This document shows, piece after piece, positions 1-5,440 of a stretch of 5,440 nucleotides of DNA (position 1 is the stretch's first letter; the number at the start of each line of letters is the position of its first letter). A program made the position numbers and the translations under genes. The notes beneath the pieces were generated by a model. The model was not told the DNA's origin, did no database searches, and worked only from the letters and a program-made list of their open reading frames with translations. Source of the stretch: Desulfobacteraceae bacterium (GTDB lineage: Bacteria; Desulfobacterota; Desulfobacteria; Desulfobacterales; SG8-13); the NCBI GenBank assembly GCA_029287875.1, contig JARFQH010000386.1, positions 1-5,440 of the forward strand. Reading direction: 5' to 3'.

Positions 1-1
1 G

Positions 2-2203
2 GGCCTGGCCGTGCGGGAAGCGAAAAAACGGCGCCACGAGTATGTTTGTGTCGAACACATCCTCTTCGCCATTTTGTACGACAGCGTCGGCATCGAAATA
101 ATCGAAAACTGCGGCGGCAACATTGAGAACATGAACAGGGCTCTGGAGGAATTTTTCAACGAAAAACTGGAACGGGTTGCTGACGGCACCGAATACGTGC
201 TTCAACAAACCATTGCTTTTCAGAGGGTGATCCAGCGAGCGGTCAATCACGTCAGATCGGCCGAAAAGCAGGAGGTTGAAGTCAGCGACATCCTGGCATC
301 CATTTTTCTTGAAAAAGATTCCCATGCTGCCTTCATTCTTCAGCACGAAGGCATTACGCGTCTGGATGTTTTGAATTTTATTTCGCATGATGTGTCGAAA
401 TCCCCATACGATGCAGAGCAGGAGGGTTTCGCACCCACCGATCGGCGCGACAAGTCGAAAAAGGGGGATCCGCTTTCGATGTTCACTGTAGACTTGGTTA
501 AAATGGCTGCTGATGGGAAGCTGGACCCACTGATCGGCCGTGAGCTCGAGACCGAACGCACCATGCAGGTCCTTTGCCGCAGGCGCAAAAACAATCCGGT
601 CTTCGTAGGGGATCCCGGTGTTGGCAAAACGGCGATGGCAGAGGGTCTGGCCCAGAAAATCAATTCAGGCGACGTACCCGAAATCCTCAAGGACGTGCGG
701 ATCTTTTCCCTCGATCTGGGCGGCATGCTGGCAGGCACCAAGTTTCGCGGCGATTTCGAGCAGCGTCTGAAGGGTGTCATCCAGGCGTTGCAGCGGATGC
801 CCAATGCGATTCTGTTCATCGACGAAATCCACACCATCGTGGGAGCCGGGGCGACCAGCAGCGGTTCCATGGACGCGTCCAACATTTTGAAACCGGTACT
901 GGCCACCGGCGACATCCGCTGTATCGGTTCGACCACCTATGAAGAGTACAAAAACCATTTCGAAAAGGATCGTGCCCTGTCGCGCCGTTTCGAAAAAATC
1001 GAAATTTCCGAACCGCCGATCAAGGAAACGATTCAGATCCTCAAAGGCCTCAAGTCCCGCTACGAAGAACATCACGGTATCATGTATACCGATTCGGCCT
1101 TGAAGTCGGCTGCGGAGCTGAGCGCGAAATTTCTGAACGACCGCTATCTACCCGATAAAGCCATCGACGTTATCGACGAAGCCGGGGCCTTCGTCCGGCT
1201 TTCCGGTTCTTCGCGCCGCAAAAACATTAACCCGGCGGACATCGAAAAAATTATCGCCAAAATGGCGCGCATTCCCACCCGCAGCGTTTCGACCTCGGAC
1301 CGTATCAAGCTCGAGAACCTCGACAAGGAACTTAAATCGGTTGTTTTCGGCCAGGACGAAGCAATCCAATCGCTGGTGACGGCCATCAAGCGAACGCGGG
1401 CCGGTCTGGGCGCCCCGGGAAAGCCGGTCGGCTCCTTCCTCTTCACCGGTCCGACCGGTGTCGGCAAGACCGAGGTGTCGCGGCAGTTGTCCCGCATCCT
1501 GGGTGTCGAGTTCCTGCGTTTCGACATGAGCGAGTACATGGAAAAACATACCGTGGCACGCCTGATCGGTGCCCCTCCGGGATACATCGGTTTTGACCAG
1601 GGCGGTCTGTTGACCGACGGGATCCGAAAACACCCTTACAGTGTTCTGCTGCTCGATGAGATCGAAAAGGCTCATCCGGACCTGTTCAACATTCTTTTGC
1701 AGGTGATGGACCACGCGACTCTGACCGACAACAACGGCAAAAAAGCCGATTTCCGGAACGTCATCCTTATCATGACCTCCAATGCCGGTTCGCGTGAAAT
1801 GAGCAACCGCTCCATCGGTTTCGGCGACGGCCATAAGGATGCCGAGCACAAGGGGCAAAAGGCGATCGAAGGGTTTTTCAGCCCGGAATTCAGAAACCGT
1901 CTGGATGCCACCATCTCCTTCCACTCCCTGACCATCGACATCATGGAGCTGATCGTCGACAAATTCATCAATGAACTGAACGATCAGCTGTCGGCCCGCA
2001 AGGTGTTTCTGACCATCACGCCGGAAGTTCGTACGTGGCTGGCAAAGAAAGGCCACGATCCGTCATACGGCGCACGTCCCTTGGGCCGCCTGATTCAGAC
2101 CGATATCAAGGACCGACTCTCCGATGAGATTCTGTTTGGACGGTTGACCAAGGGCGGGGTCATCACCGTCGACCTCAAAGACGACCAGTTGGAATTTGCA
2201 TGA
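2..2203 (+). CDS. clpA: ATP-dependent Clp protease ATP-binding subunit ClpA (5' end cut by window)
   Basis: ClpA is the cytoplasmic AAA+ unfoldase that feeds substrates, including ClpS-delivered N-degron proteins, into ClpP. The frame is open from base 2, and the codons before the GTG at 11 already read as N-domain sequence, so the true start lies off the left edge; roughly ten residues are probably missing. In the 733 visible residues: a Clp N-domain at about 1-145; AAA module 1 with Walker A GDPGVGKT at 203-210 and Walker B acidic pair DE near 274; AAA module 2 with Walker A GPTGVGKT from 483, Walker B DE near 552, and sensor-2 GARPLGR near 690. The tripeptide IGF at 605-607 sits where ClpA carries its ClpP-docking IGL/IGF loop. 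The linker between the AAA modules is short, without the coiled-coil M-domain of ClpB, and there is no ClpC-type insert, so ClpA is favoured over ClpB or ClpC. The gene ends in TGA and is followed by a gap of 281 nt. Confidence 0.96.
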   Translation, partial: GLAVREAKKRRHEYVCVEHILFAILYDSVGIEIIENCGGNIENMNRALEEFFNEKLERVADGTEYVLQQTIAFQRVIQRAVNHVRSAEKQEVEVSDILASIFLEKDSHAAFILQHEGITRLDVLNFISHDVSKSPYDAEQEGFAPTDRRDKSKKGDPLSMFTVDLVKMAADGKLDPLIGRELETERTMQVLCRRRKNNPVFVGDPGVGKTAMAEGLAQKINSGDVPEILKDVRIFSLDLGGMLAGTKFRGDFEQRLKGVIQALQRMPNAILFIDEIHTIVGAGATSSGSMDASNILKPVLATGDIRCIGSTTYEEYKNHFEKDRALSRRFEKIEISEPPIKETIQILKGLKSRYEEHHGIMYTDSALKSAAELSAKFLNDRYLPDKAIDVIDEAGAFVRLSGSSRRKNINPADIEKIIAKMARIPTRSVSTSDRIKLENLDKELKSVVFGQDEAIQSLVTAIKRTRAGLGAPGKPVGSFLFTGPTGVGKTEVSRQLSRILGVEFLRFDMSEYMEKHTVARLIGAPPGYIGFDQGGLLTDGIRKHPYSVLLLDEIEKAHPDLFNILLQVMDHATLTDNNGKKADFRNVILIMTSNAGSREMSNRSIGFGDGHKDAEHKGQKAIEGFFSPEFRNRLDATISFHSLTIDIMELIVDKFINELNDQLSARKVFLTITPEVRTWLAKKGHDPSYGARPLGRLIQTDIKDRLSDEILFGRLTKGGVITVDLKDDQLEFA

Positions 2204-2246
2204 TCGAATTCGCTGATGGCGTTAGCGGGAACCGACAATCCGAGTG

Positions 2247-2274
2247 CAGGACCGGCGGGCCGACCGCCGGCCTG
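2247..2274 (+). terminator. GC-rich stem-loop after clpA (possible terminator or 3'-end stabiliser)
   Basis: The stem pairs CCGGCGG (2252-2258) with CCGCCGG (2264-2270) around the 5-nt loop GCCGA. It extends by CAGG/CCTG (2247-2250 with 2271-2274) across one bulged A at 2251, giving 11 base pairs in all. It starts 43 nt after the clpA stop codon. No T-tract follows (the next bases are AAACCAG), so it is not a canonical intrinsic terminator. It could stabilise the clpA mRNA 3' end, cause pausing, or assist Rho-dependent termination. The pairing is seen directly; the role is inferred. Confidence 0.4.
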
Positions 2275-2315
2275 AAACCAGATTCACCAAACCCTGTCTG
2301 AAGCACCGCGAACAA

Positions 2316-2474
2316 AGGGCTCATTTAAAAACAACGTCACGTTTTGGACGCCGATGCATCCCGTCTGGCCGCCGGTGCGAAAATTCGGAATATCCAGATA
2401 TTCAGGCGTTTTCGCAGCTTGCCAGCCGGCCTCCTCAACGCCCAAAATTGGGAACTTATTTTTTCGTGAGCCCC
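2316..2474 (+). repeat. Palindromic interspersed repeat, copy A (MITE/REP-like)
   Basis: This non-coding element of about 159 bp matches the reverse complement of 3290-3447 at 121 of 159 hand-aligned columns with one gap. It has terminal inverted repeats GGGCTCA (2317-2323) and TGAGCCC (2467-2473). Nested inside are TTTTGG/CCAAAA (2342-2347 with 2442-2447), CTGGC/GCCAG (2365-2369 with 2421-2425), GCGAAAA/TTTTCGC (2377-2383 with 2409-2415) and the central GAATATC/GATATTC (2388-2394 with 2397-2403). It would therefore fold as one long interrupted hairpin. A 23-nt block at 2342-2364, containing the palindrome GATGCATC (2353-2360), is identical in copy B. I found no internal gene and no convincing target-site duplication. 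It ends 10 nt before the aat start. It could be a miniature transposon remnant or a REP/BIME-like structural repeat. Confidence 0.85.
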
Positions 2475-2484
2475 AAGCGTCGTT

Positions 2485-3210
2485 ATGCCGGTATTTCTTC
2501 TTTCCGATAAAATCGCCTTCCCCCCACCCCACTTCGCAACCCCCGAAGGCCTGCTAGCCGTTGGTGGCGACTTGAGTCAGGAGCGTTTGCTGCTCGCCTA
2601 CCGGATGGGAATCTTTCCGTGGTACGCTGAAGACGAGCCGATCCTTTGGTGGTCGCCCGACCCGCGGCTTATTCTCTATCCGAGCACGCTTCACGTTTCC
2701 AGAACCCTGAAAAAGATTTTTAAAAAAAAGGTGTTTACGGTCACAATGGACAGGGCCTTCGAGGAGGTAATCACCGCCTGCGCCCAGACCCGCCTGAAGA
2801 ACCGCGAGGGGACCTGGATTGTCGACGGCATTCACGATGCCTATTGCCGTCTGCACCTCTCCGGCTATGCCCACTCGGTGGAAACATGGGCGGACGGACG
2901 GCTGGTCGGCGGGCTGTACGGTGTTTCGCTGGGGCGGTGTTTTTTTGGTGAATCGATGTTTTCACGGGTCGACAACGCCTCCAGCGTAGCTCTGGTCGCC
3001 CTTGTGCGTTACCTCAAGACCCTTTCCTTCGATTTCATTGATTGCCAGGTGACCACGGCCCATCTGATGCGCTTTGGCGCCTGCGAAATCCCTCGGTCCC
3101 GATTTCTAAAAGAGCTGCGGCACGCTCTGGCGGCCCCCACCTTGAAGGGGCCGTGGAAAATTAATTCTGTGGCCGATGCGGGCGTTACAGAGGGGACAGC
3201 CGGCCGGTAA
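2485..3210 (+). CDS. aat: Leucyl/phenylalanyl-tRNA-protein transferase
   Basis: Aat transfers Leu or Phe from aminoacyl-tRNA to the N-terminal Lys or Arg of proteins, creating destabilising N-termini recognised by ClpS/ClpAP in the cytoplasm. The 241-residue protein is full length for the family (E. coli, about 234). Family hallmarks in order: FP...EGLLAVGGDL at 12-30, GIFPW at 42-46, WWSPDPR at 55-61, GTWI at 109-112, AHSVE at 129-133, LVGGLYGV at 140-147, GESMFS at 155-160, and IDCQ at 185-188. Asp186 and Gln188 correspond to the catalytic pair described for the E. coli enzyme. GACEIPR follows at 198-204. The ATG at 2485 is chosen because the preserved N-terminal motif needs it, although no good Shine-Dalgarno precedes it. 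Repeat copies A and B lie on either side. Neighbouring clpA shares its pathway. The last 20 or so residues are not conserved in my recollection of the family. Confidence 0.96.
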   Translation: MPVFLLSDKIAFPPPHFATPEGLLAVGGDLSQERLLLAYRMGIFPWYAEDEPILWWSPDPRLILYPSTLHVSRTLKKIFKKKVFTVTMDRAFEEVITACAQTRLKNREGTWIVDGIHDAYCRLHLSGYAHSVETWADGRLVGGLYGVSLGRCFFGESMFSRVDNASSVALVALVRYLKTLSFDFIDCQVTTAHLMRFGACEIPRSRFLKELRHALAAPTLKGPWKINSVADAGVTEGTAGR

Positions 3211-3289
3211 CCCGCACGATAGCCATCCAGTTGACAAGACGCCACAGGTCCGGCTACAAGACTGCGCATCGCCGGCTGCCGGTTGGTTA

Positions 3290-3447
3290 AGGGCTTGCGA
3301 AAAAATTAGTTGGTGATTTTGGTCGTTGAGGCGCCCGGCCGACAAGGCGTAAAATCGCTGGAATATCTGGATATTCCAAGATTTTGCAACGCAGCTGGAC
3401 GGGATGCATCGGCGTCCAAAATGGTAAGTTATTTTTGAGCAAGCCCT
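3290..3447 (-). repeat. Palindromic interspersed repeat, copy B (inverted relative to copy A)
   Basis: This is the second member of the same family, reading on the minus strand relative to copy A and 158 bp long. It has perfect 9-bp terminal inverted repeats AGGGCTTGC (3290-3298) and GCAAGCCCT (3439-3447). Internal pairs are ATTTTGG/CCAAAAT (3316-3322 with 3416-3422), GCGT/ACGC (3347-3350 with 3389-3392), AAAATC/GATTTT (3351-3356 with 3380-3385) and the central TGGAATATC/GATATTCCA (3359-3367 with 3370-3378) around a TG spacer. The GATGCATC palindrome is at 3403-3410. No open frame in it resembles a protein. It fills most of the gap between aat and the HIT gene; 3211-3289 before it shows nothing I can name. 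Confidence 0.85.
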
Positions 3448-3492
3448 AAGGCGGGAAGAGCGATGTGGATGGACAATCAAACCGTTTGCCCC

Positions 3493-3499
3493 GGAGGAA
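3493..3499 (+). promoter_or_regulatory. Ribosome binding site of the HIT gene
   Basis: GGAGGAA sits with its GGAGG core ending 6 nt before the ATG at 3504. It is the clearest Shine-Dalgarno sequence in the window. It decides the start of the HIT protein: the in-frame GTG at 3465 has no comparable site and would add 13 residues not expected in the family. Confidence 0.8.
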
Positions 3500-3503
3500 G
3501 GCC

Positions 3504-3836
3504 ATGGAAAAAGAGTGCATCTTCTGCAACATTGTTAACGGCAAGACCGATACCCGTTTTGTATTCGAGGACGATCAACTGGTTGTCTTCAAAGATATCA
3601 ATCCCCATGCCCCAGTCCACGATCTGATCGTGCCACGCCGGCACATCCGCAGCATCAACGACATGACCGATGCGGACCAAGGCCTCGTGGCGCATATGCT
3701 GGCGGTAGGTCGGGATGTGGCCAGGGAGCGGGAAATCAACGCCTCCGGATACAAATTGGTGTTCAACGTGGAGTGGGGCGGCGGCCAGCGGATTTTTCAT
3801 CTGCACATGCACCTTCTTGGTGGATGGAAAAAATAA
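3504..3836 (+). CDS. HIT-family nucleoside phosphoramidase (HinT-like, zinc-type)
   Basis: The 110-residue protein belongs to the histidine-triad superfamily, most like the HinT branch, whose members hydrolyse nucleoside phosphoramidates and aminoacyl-adenylate conjugates. The triad motif HLHMHLL is at 99-105; the middle histidine (H101) is the expected nucleophile. Asn88 and GGQ at 93-95 match the substrate-contact region of the HinT family. CIFC at 5-8 together with His47 is the pattern of zinc-binding HIT proteins, where the first triad histidine often provides the fourth ligand. HAPVHDLIVPRRHI at 35-48 is the typical HinT beta-strand block. The protein ends only three residues after GG, so the C-terminal tail that gives some HinT proteins substrate specificity is very short. 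The start is set by the strong GGAGG at 3493. hemW begins 2 nt after the stop codon, indicating co-transcription. Exact substrate unknown. Confidence 0.93.
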   Translation: MEKECIFCNIVNGKTDTRFVFEDDQLVVFKDINPHAPVHDLIVPRRHIRSINDMTDADQGLVAHMLAVGRDVAREREINASGYKLVFNVEWGGGQRIFHLHMHLLGGWKK

Positions 3837-3838
3837 AG

Positions 3839-5002
3839 ATGTCCAACCCAAAGACGGCTGCTGCGGCCGGTCTCTATATTCACATTCCCTTCTGCCGCAA
3901 AAAATGCAGGTACTGTGATTTTTACTCCGTCACCGATCCTTCCCTTCAGCCCGGCTTTCTGAAAGCCTTGCAGCAGGAAATGCGGCTTGCCGCAGCCTCG
4001 CAACCCGCCCTGAACTTTGACACGCTTTACCTCGGTGGTGGCACGCCGTCCGCATTAGGGGTTGGCGCAGTCGAAGAAATCATTAAAGCGGCCCGCCGGG
4101 CTTTTTCATTTCTGCCGGATACCGAGGTCACAGTCGAGGTCAATCCCGGAACGGTCGACTTCGATTCATTGCAACGCCTCCGTCAGGCAGGCGCCAATCG
4201 ACTCAACGTCGGAGTCCAGTCCTTCCGGGATCGGAACCTGGTGTTTCTGGGGCGAATCCACAGCGCGATCGAGGCTGAGAGGGTTCTGGCATGGTCGCAT
4301 GCGGCCGGCTTCGACAATATCGGCATCGACCTCATATACGGCATCCCCGGTCAGACGCCGGACACCTGGAAGATCGATCTGCTAAAGGCAATTGACTGCG
4401 ACCTCTCACATCTTTCCTGTTACAGTCTCACCTTCGAACCCGGCACCGCCCTGGAAGGTGACTTGAGGCGCGGGAAATTCCTGGCTGTCGACGAAGACCG
4501 GGTTGCAGAGCTATACCTTCAAGCTCTCGAGGTATTGGGAAGAGGGGGCTTCGAGCAGTATGAGACCGCCAACTTTGCCCGGTCCCGCGATCGACGCTCG
4601 CGCCACAACTACAAGTACTGGTCTTTTTCACCCTATCTCGGGCTGGGCCCCTCGGCCCATTCGTTCATCGGGCCCGAACGATTTTGGAATTGTGCAGATG
4701 TCGACCGCTACATCAGGCAGCTGGATAATAGTCGACGGCCGATCGAGGCAAGCGAAACCCTGACCCGTGAAATGTTGATGACCGAAGCGGTCTACCTCGG
4801 TCTGCGCCTCATAGACGGGATCGACATGTCCGCTTTTAACGATCGTTTCGGGATCGGTTTCATGGAGCATTTCGGTGCCAAGTCGGCGGCTTTCGAACAG
4901 GAGGGATTGCTGACGACAACCGACGGACACTGCCGCTTGACGCCGCGCGGCATGCTGCTTCTGGACACCATAGCGGCTGCTTTTGTCGACTGTATCGCAT
5001 AG
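3839..5002 (+). CDS. hemW: Radical SAM haem chaperone HemW (HemN-like family)
   Basis: HemW binds haem and a [4Fe-4S] cluster and is thought to deliver haem to respiratory proteins; older annotations call it oxygen-independent coproporphyrinogen III oxidase. The 387-residue protein has the radical-SAM motif CRKKCRYCDF with Cys19, Cys23 and Cys26. The residue two after the third cysteine is Phe28. True HemN has a fourth cysteine there (CxxxCxxCxC), so HemW is favoured. GGGTP at 66-70 is the SAM-binding glycine motif. TVEVNPGT, GVQSF, IGIDLIYGIPGQT, and the downstream HNYKYW block with LGLGPSAHS are all HemN/HemW-family signatures. The C-terminal third resembles the winged-helix HemN C-domain. 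The ATG at 3839 is preferred because it places the CxxxCxxC motif at the usual distance from the N-terminus. An in-frame ATG at 3824, inside the HIT gene, is an alternative. The 2-nt gap after the HIT stop suggests translational coupling. Confidence 0.93.
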   Translation: MSNPKTAAAAGLYIHIPFCRKKCRYCDFYSVTDPSLQPGFLKALQQEMRLAAASQPALNFDTLYLGGGTPSALGVGAVEEIIKAARRAFSFLPDTEVTVEVNPGTVDFDSLQRLRQAGANRLNVGVQSFRDRNLVFLGRIHSAIEAERVLAWSHAAGFDNIGIDLIYGIPGQTPDTWKIDLLKAIDCDLSHLSCYSLTFEPGTALEGDLRRGKFLAVDEDRVAELYLQALEVLGRGGFEQYETANFARSRDRRSRHNYKYWSFSPYLGLGPSAHSFIGPERFWNCADVDRYIRQLDNSRRPIEASETLTREMLMTEAVYLGLRLIDGIDMSAFNDRFGIGFMEHFGAKSAAFEQEGLLTTTDGHCRLTPRGMLLLDTIAAAFVDCIA

Positions 5003-5030
5003 TGTCTAGTCACACTTAAATTGTCTTACC

Positions 5031-5077
5031 CATTGTCGACCGCTGCTCGATATTTCAAACCTGGGAGCATGACAATG
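5031..5077 (+). other. Two-part stem-loop downstream of hemW
   Basis: CATTGTC (5031-5037) pairs perfectly with GACAATG (5071-5077). Inside it, TGCTC (5044-5048) pairs with GAGCA (5065-5069), leaving a 16-nt apical loop and an asymmetric internal loop. It begins 28 nt after the hemW stop. No T-run follows, so it is not a standard terminator; it may be an mRNA 3' structure or chance. The stems are modest in GC content and there is no second copy in the window. Confidence 0.3.
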
Positions 5078-5094
5078 ACTATCGGCAGTGTTGG

Positions 5095-5319
5095 TTTAGG
5101 TTTCAGATTTCAGGGCTTGCCCTTCCGCCTAAAATAATGCCAAATACCAAAATACAAGCACCAAAATACAAATAAATTCCAAATTACAATATCCAAATCT
5201 CAAAAAAGATCAAAACCCAATAGTTTGGAACTTCGAATTTCGGTTATTGTGATTTGGTTGGTATTTGAGTTTTGTTATTTGAAATTTAAATAGCCGACAC
5301 CTGATACCTGAAACCTCAA
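5095..5319. repeat. Nested AT-rich inverted-repeat element
   Basis: The outer arms are 5095-5114 and 5300-5319. Reverse-complemented, they agree at 17 of 20 positions and share the motif AGGTTTCAG / CTGAAACCT. Inside, CAAATACCAA (5141-5150) pairs with TTGGTATTTG (5258-5267) over 10 perfect bases, and CCAAATC (5193-5199) pairs with GATTTGG (5251-5257). The left half, 5141-5220, has only 2 G in 80 nt and the right half, 5221-5290, has only 3 C in 70 nt, as expected of a palindrome whose arms are low-complexity A/C versus G/T. It also carries a 12-bp direct repeat ACCAAAATACAA at 5146-5157 and 5160-5171. It has no coding capacity. Similar AT-rich palindromic spacers occur in environmental and delta-proteobacterial genomes (from memory, not searched). 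Confidence 0.75.
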
Positions 5320-5425
5320 TGTGCTTTCATCCCTCAACCCTCGTAGGAACTACACCAAAGTGGCATGGCTTTTTTTAAAATTAGACCACCTGGTTTGATG
5401 GCCCGGATTAAGCGGCGCACCGATT

Positions 5426-5439
5426 GAACATCGAACATC
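5426..5439. repeat. Tandem 7-mer GAACATC, two copies at the window edge
   Basis: Two adjacent copies of GAACATC (5426-5432 and 5433-5439) are followed by a final G that would begin a third, so the array may continue past the right edge. Between the inverted-repeat element and this array, 5320-5425 shows no gene or strong structure; a T7 run at 5370-5376 lacks a proper stem before it. Confidence 0.45.
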
Positions 5440-5440
5440 G

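Noticed and set aside
340..2056. Long minus-strand and alternate-frame open frames inside clpA
   Set aside because: They lie wholly within a well-supported clpA frame, have low-complexity arginine- or glycine-rich translations, no family motifs and no ribosome sites; they are codon-bias shadows.
2244..2557. Small open frames over the clpA-aat gap on both strands
   Set aside because: They run through the palindromic repeat and the hairpin, and their translations show no recognisable motif; one overlaps the aat start.
2711..2730. A-rich run (eight A at 2722-2729) within aat as a programmed frameshift or slippage site
   Set aside because: The zero frame gives an intact, full-length Aat with all family motifs on both sides, so no frameshift is needed; the run simply encodes lysines.
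3197..3278. CAGCCGGC (3197-3204) and GCCGGCTG (3271-3278) as a terminator stem after aat
   Set aside because: The 8-bp match is perfect but the loop is 66 nt and no T-tract follows; in GC-rich DNA such matches are expected by chance.
3106..3480. Minus-strand open frame of about 124 codons across repeat copy B
   Set aside because: It is built mostly from repeat sequence and the aat 3' end, with no protein-family signal.
5112..5123. AGGGCTTGCCCT as a terminator or as a third copy of the repeat terminus AGGGCTTGC
   Set aside because: The stem is only 4 bp, no T-tract follows, and the bases after the shared 9-mer do not resemble the rest of the A/B repeat; chance is likelier.
5141..5290. CRISPR array in the AT-rich repeat region
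   Set aside because: The repeats are short, irregularly spaced and inverted, with no constant repeat-spacer period and no cas gene in the window.
5355..5376. T7 run as an intrinsic terminator
   Set aside because: The preceding bases pair poorly (CCA with TGG at best), so there is no credible stem on either strand.

Overview
The window reads as bacterial housekeeping DNA, probably from a delta-proteobacterial lineage (Desulfobacterota). That placement is an inference from the protein style, the moderately GC-rich codon use and the kind of intergenic repeats present; nothing in the sequence settles the taxonomy. All four recognisable genes lie on the + strand: the 3' part of clpA (cut by the left edge), aat, a zinc-type HIT-family (HinT-like) gene and hemW.

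Layout. Bases 2-2203 encode ClpA, the AAA+ unfoldase of the ClpAP protease. The 281-nt gap before aat holds a GC-rich hairpin (2247-2274) and an imperfectly palindromic repeat of about 159 bp (copy A, 2316-2474), which ends 10 nt before the aat start codon. aat (2485-3210) encodes leucyl/phenylalanyl-tRNA-protein transferase. The 293-nt gap after aat holds a second copy of the same repeat in the opposite orientation (copy B, 3290-3447). The HIT gene (3504-3836) and hemW (3839-5002) follow, separated by 2 nt, and look like one transcription and translation unit. The last 438 nt contain no gene. They hold a small stem-loop (5031-5077), a nested AT-rich inverted-repeat element of about 225 bp (5095-5319), and two tandem copies of a 7-mer at the right edge.

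How the genes fit together. Aat attaches Leu or Phe to the N-terminus of selected proteins, making N-degrons. In well-studied bacteria the adaptor ClpS delivers these to ClpAP. The clpA-aat neighbourhood is therefore a bacterial N-end-rule module; clpS, if present, would lie left of the window. HinT-like proteins are nucleoside phosphoramidases, and HemW is a radical-SAM haem chaperone. Their adjacency is a compact gene pair rather than an obvious pathway.

The most interesting material is non-coding. The two inverted repeat copies flanking aat are about three-quarters identical by hand alignment (121 of 159 columns). They contain two blocks that are perfectly conserved between copies, and at three base pairs both partners have changed together so that pairing is kept. 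This suggests a mobile or exapted element whose folded form has been under selection. I saw no CRISPR array, tRNA, rRNA, transposase or defence gene.
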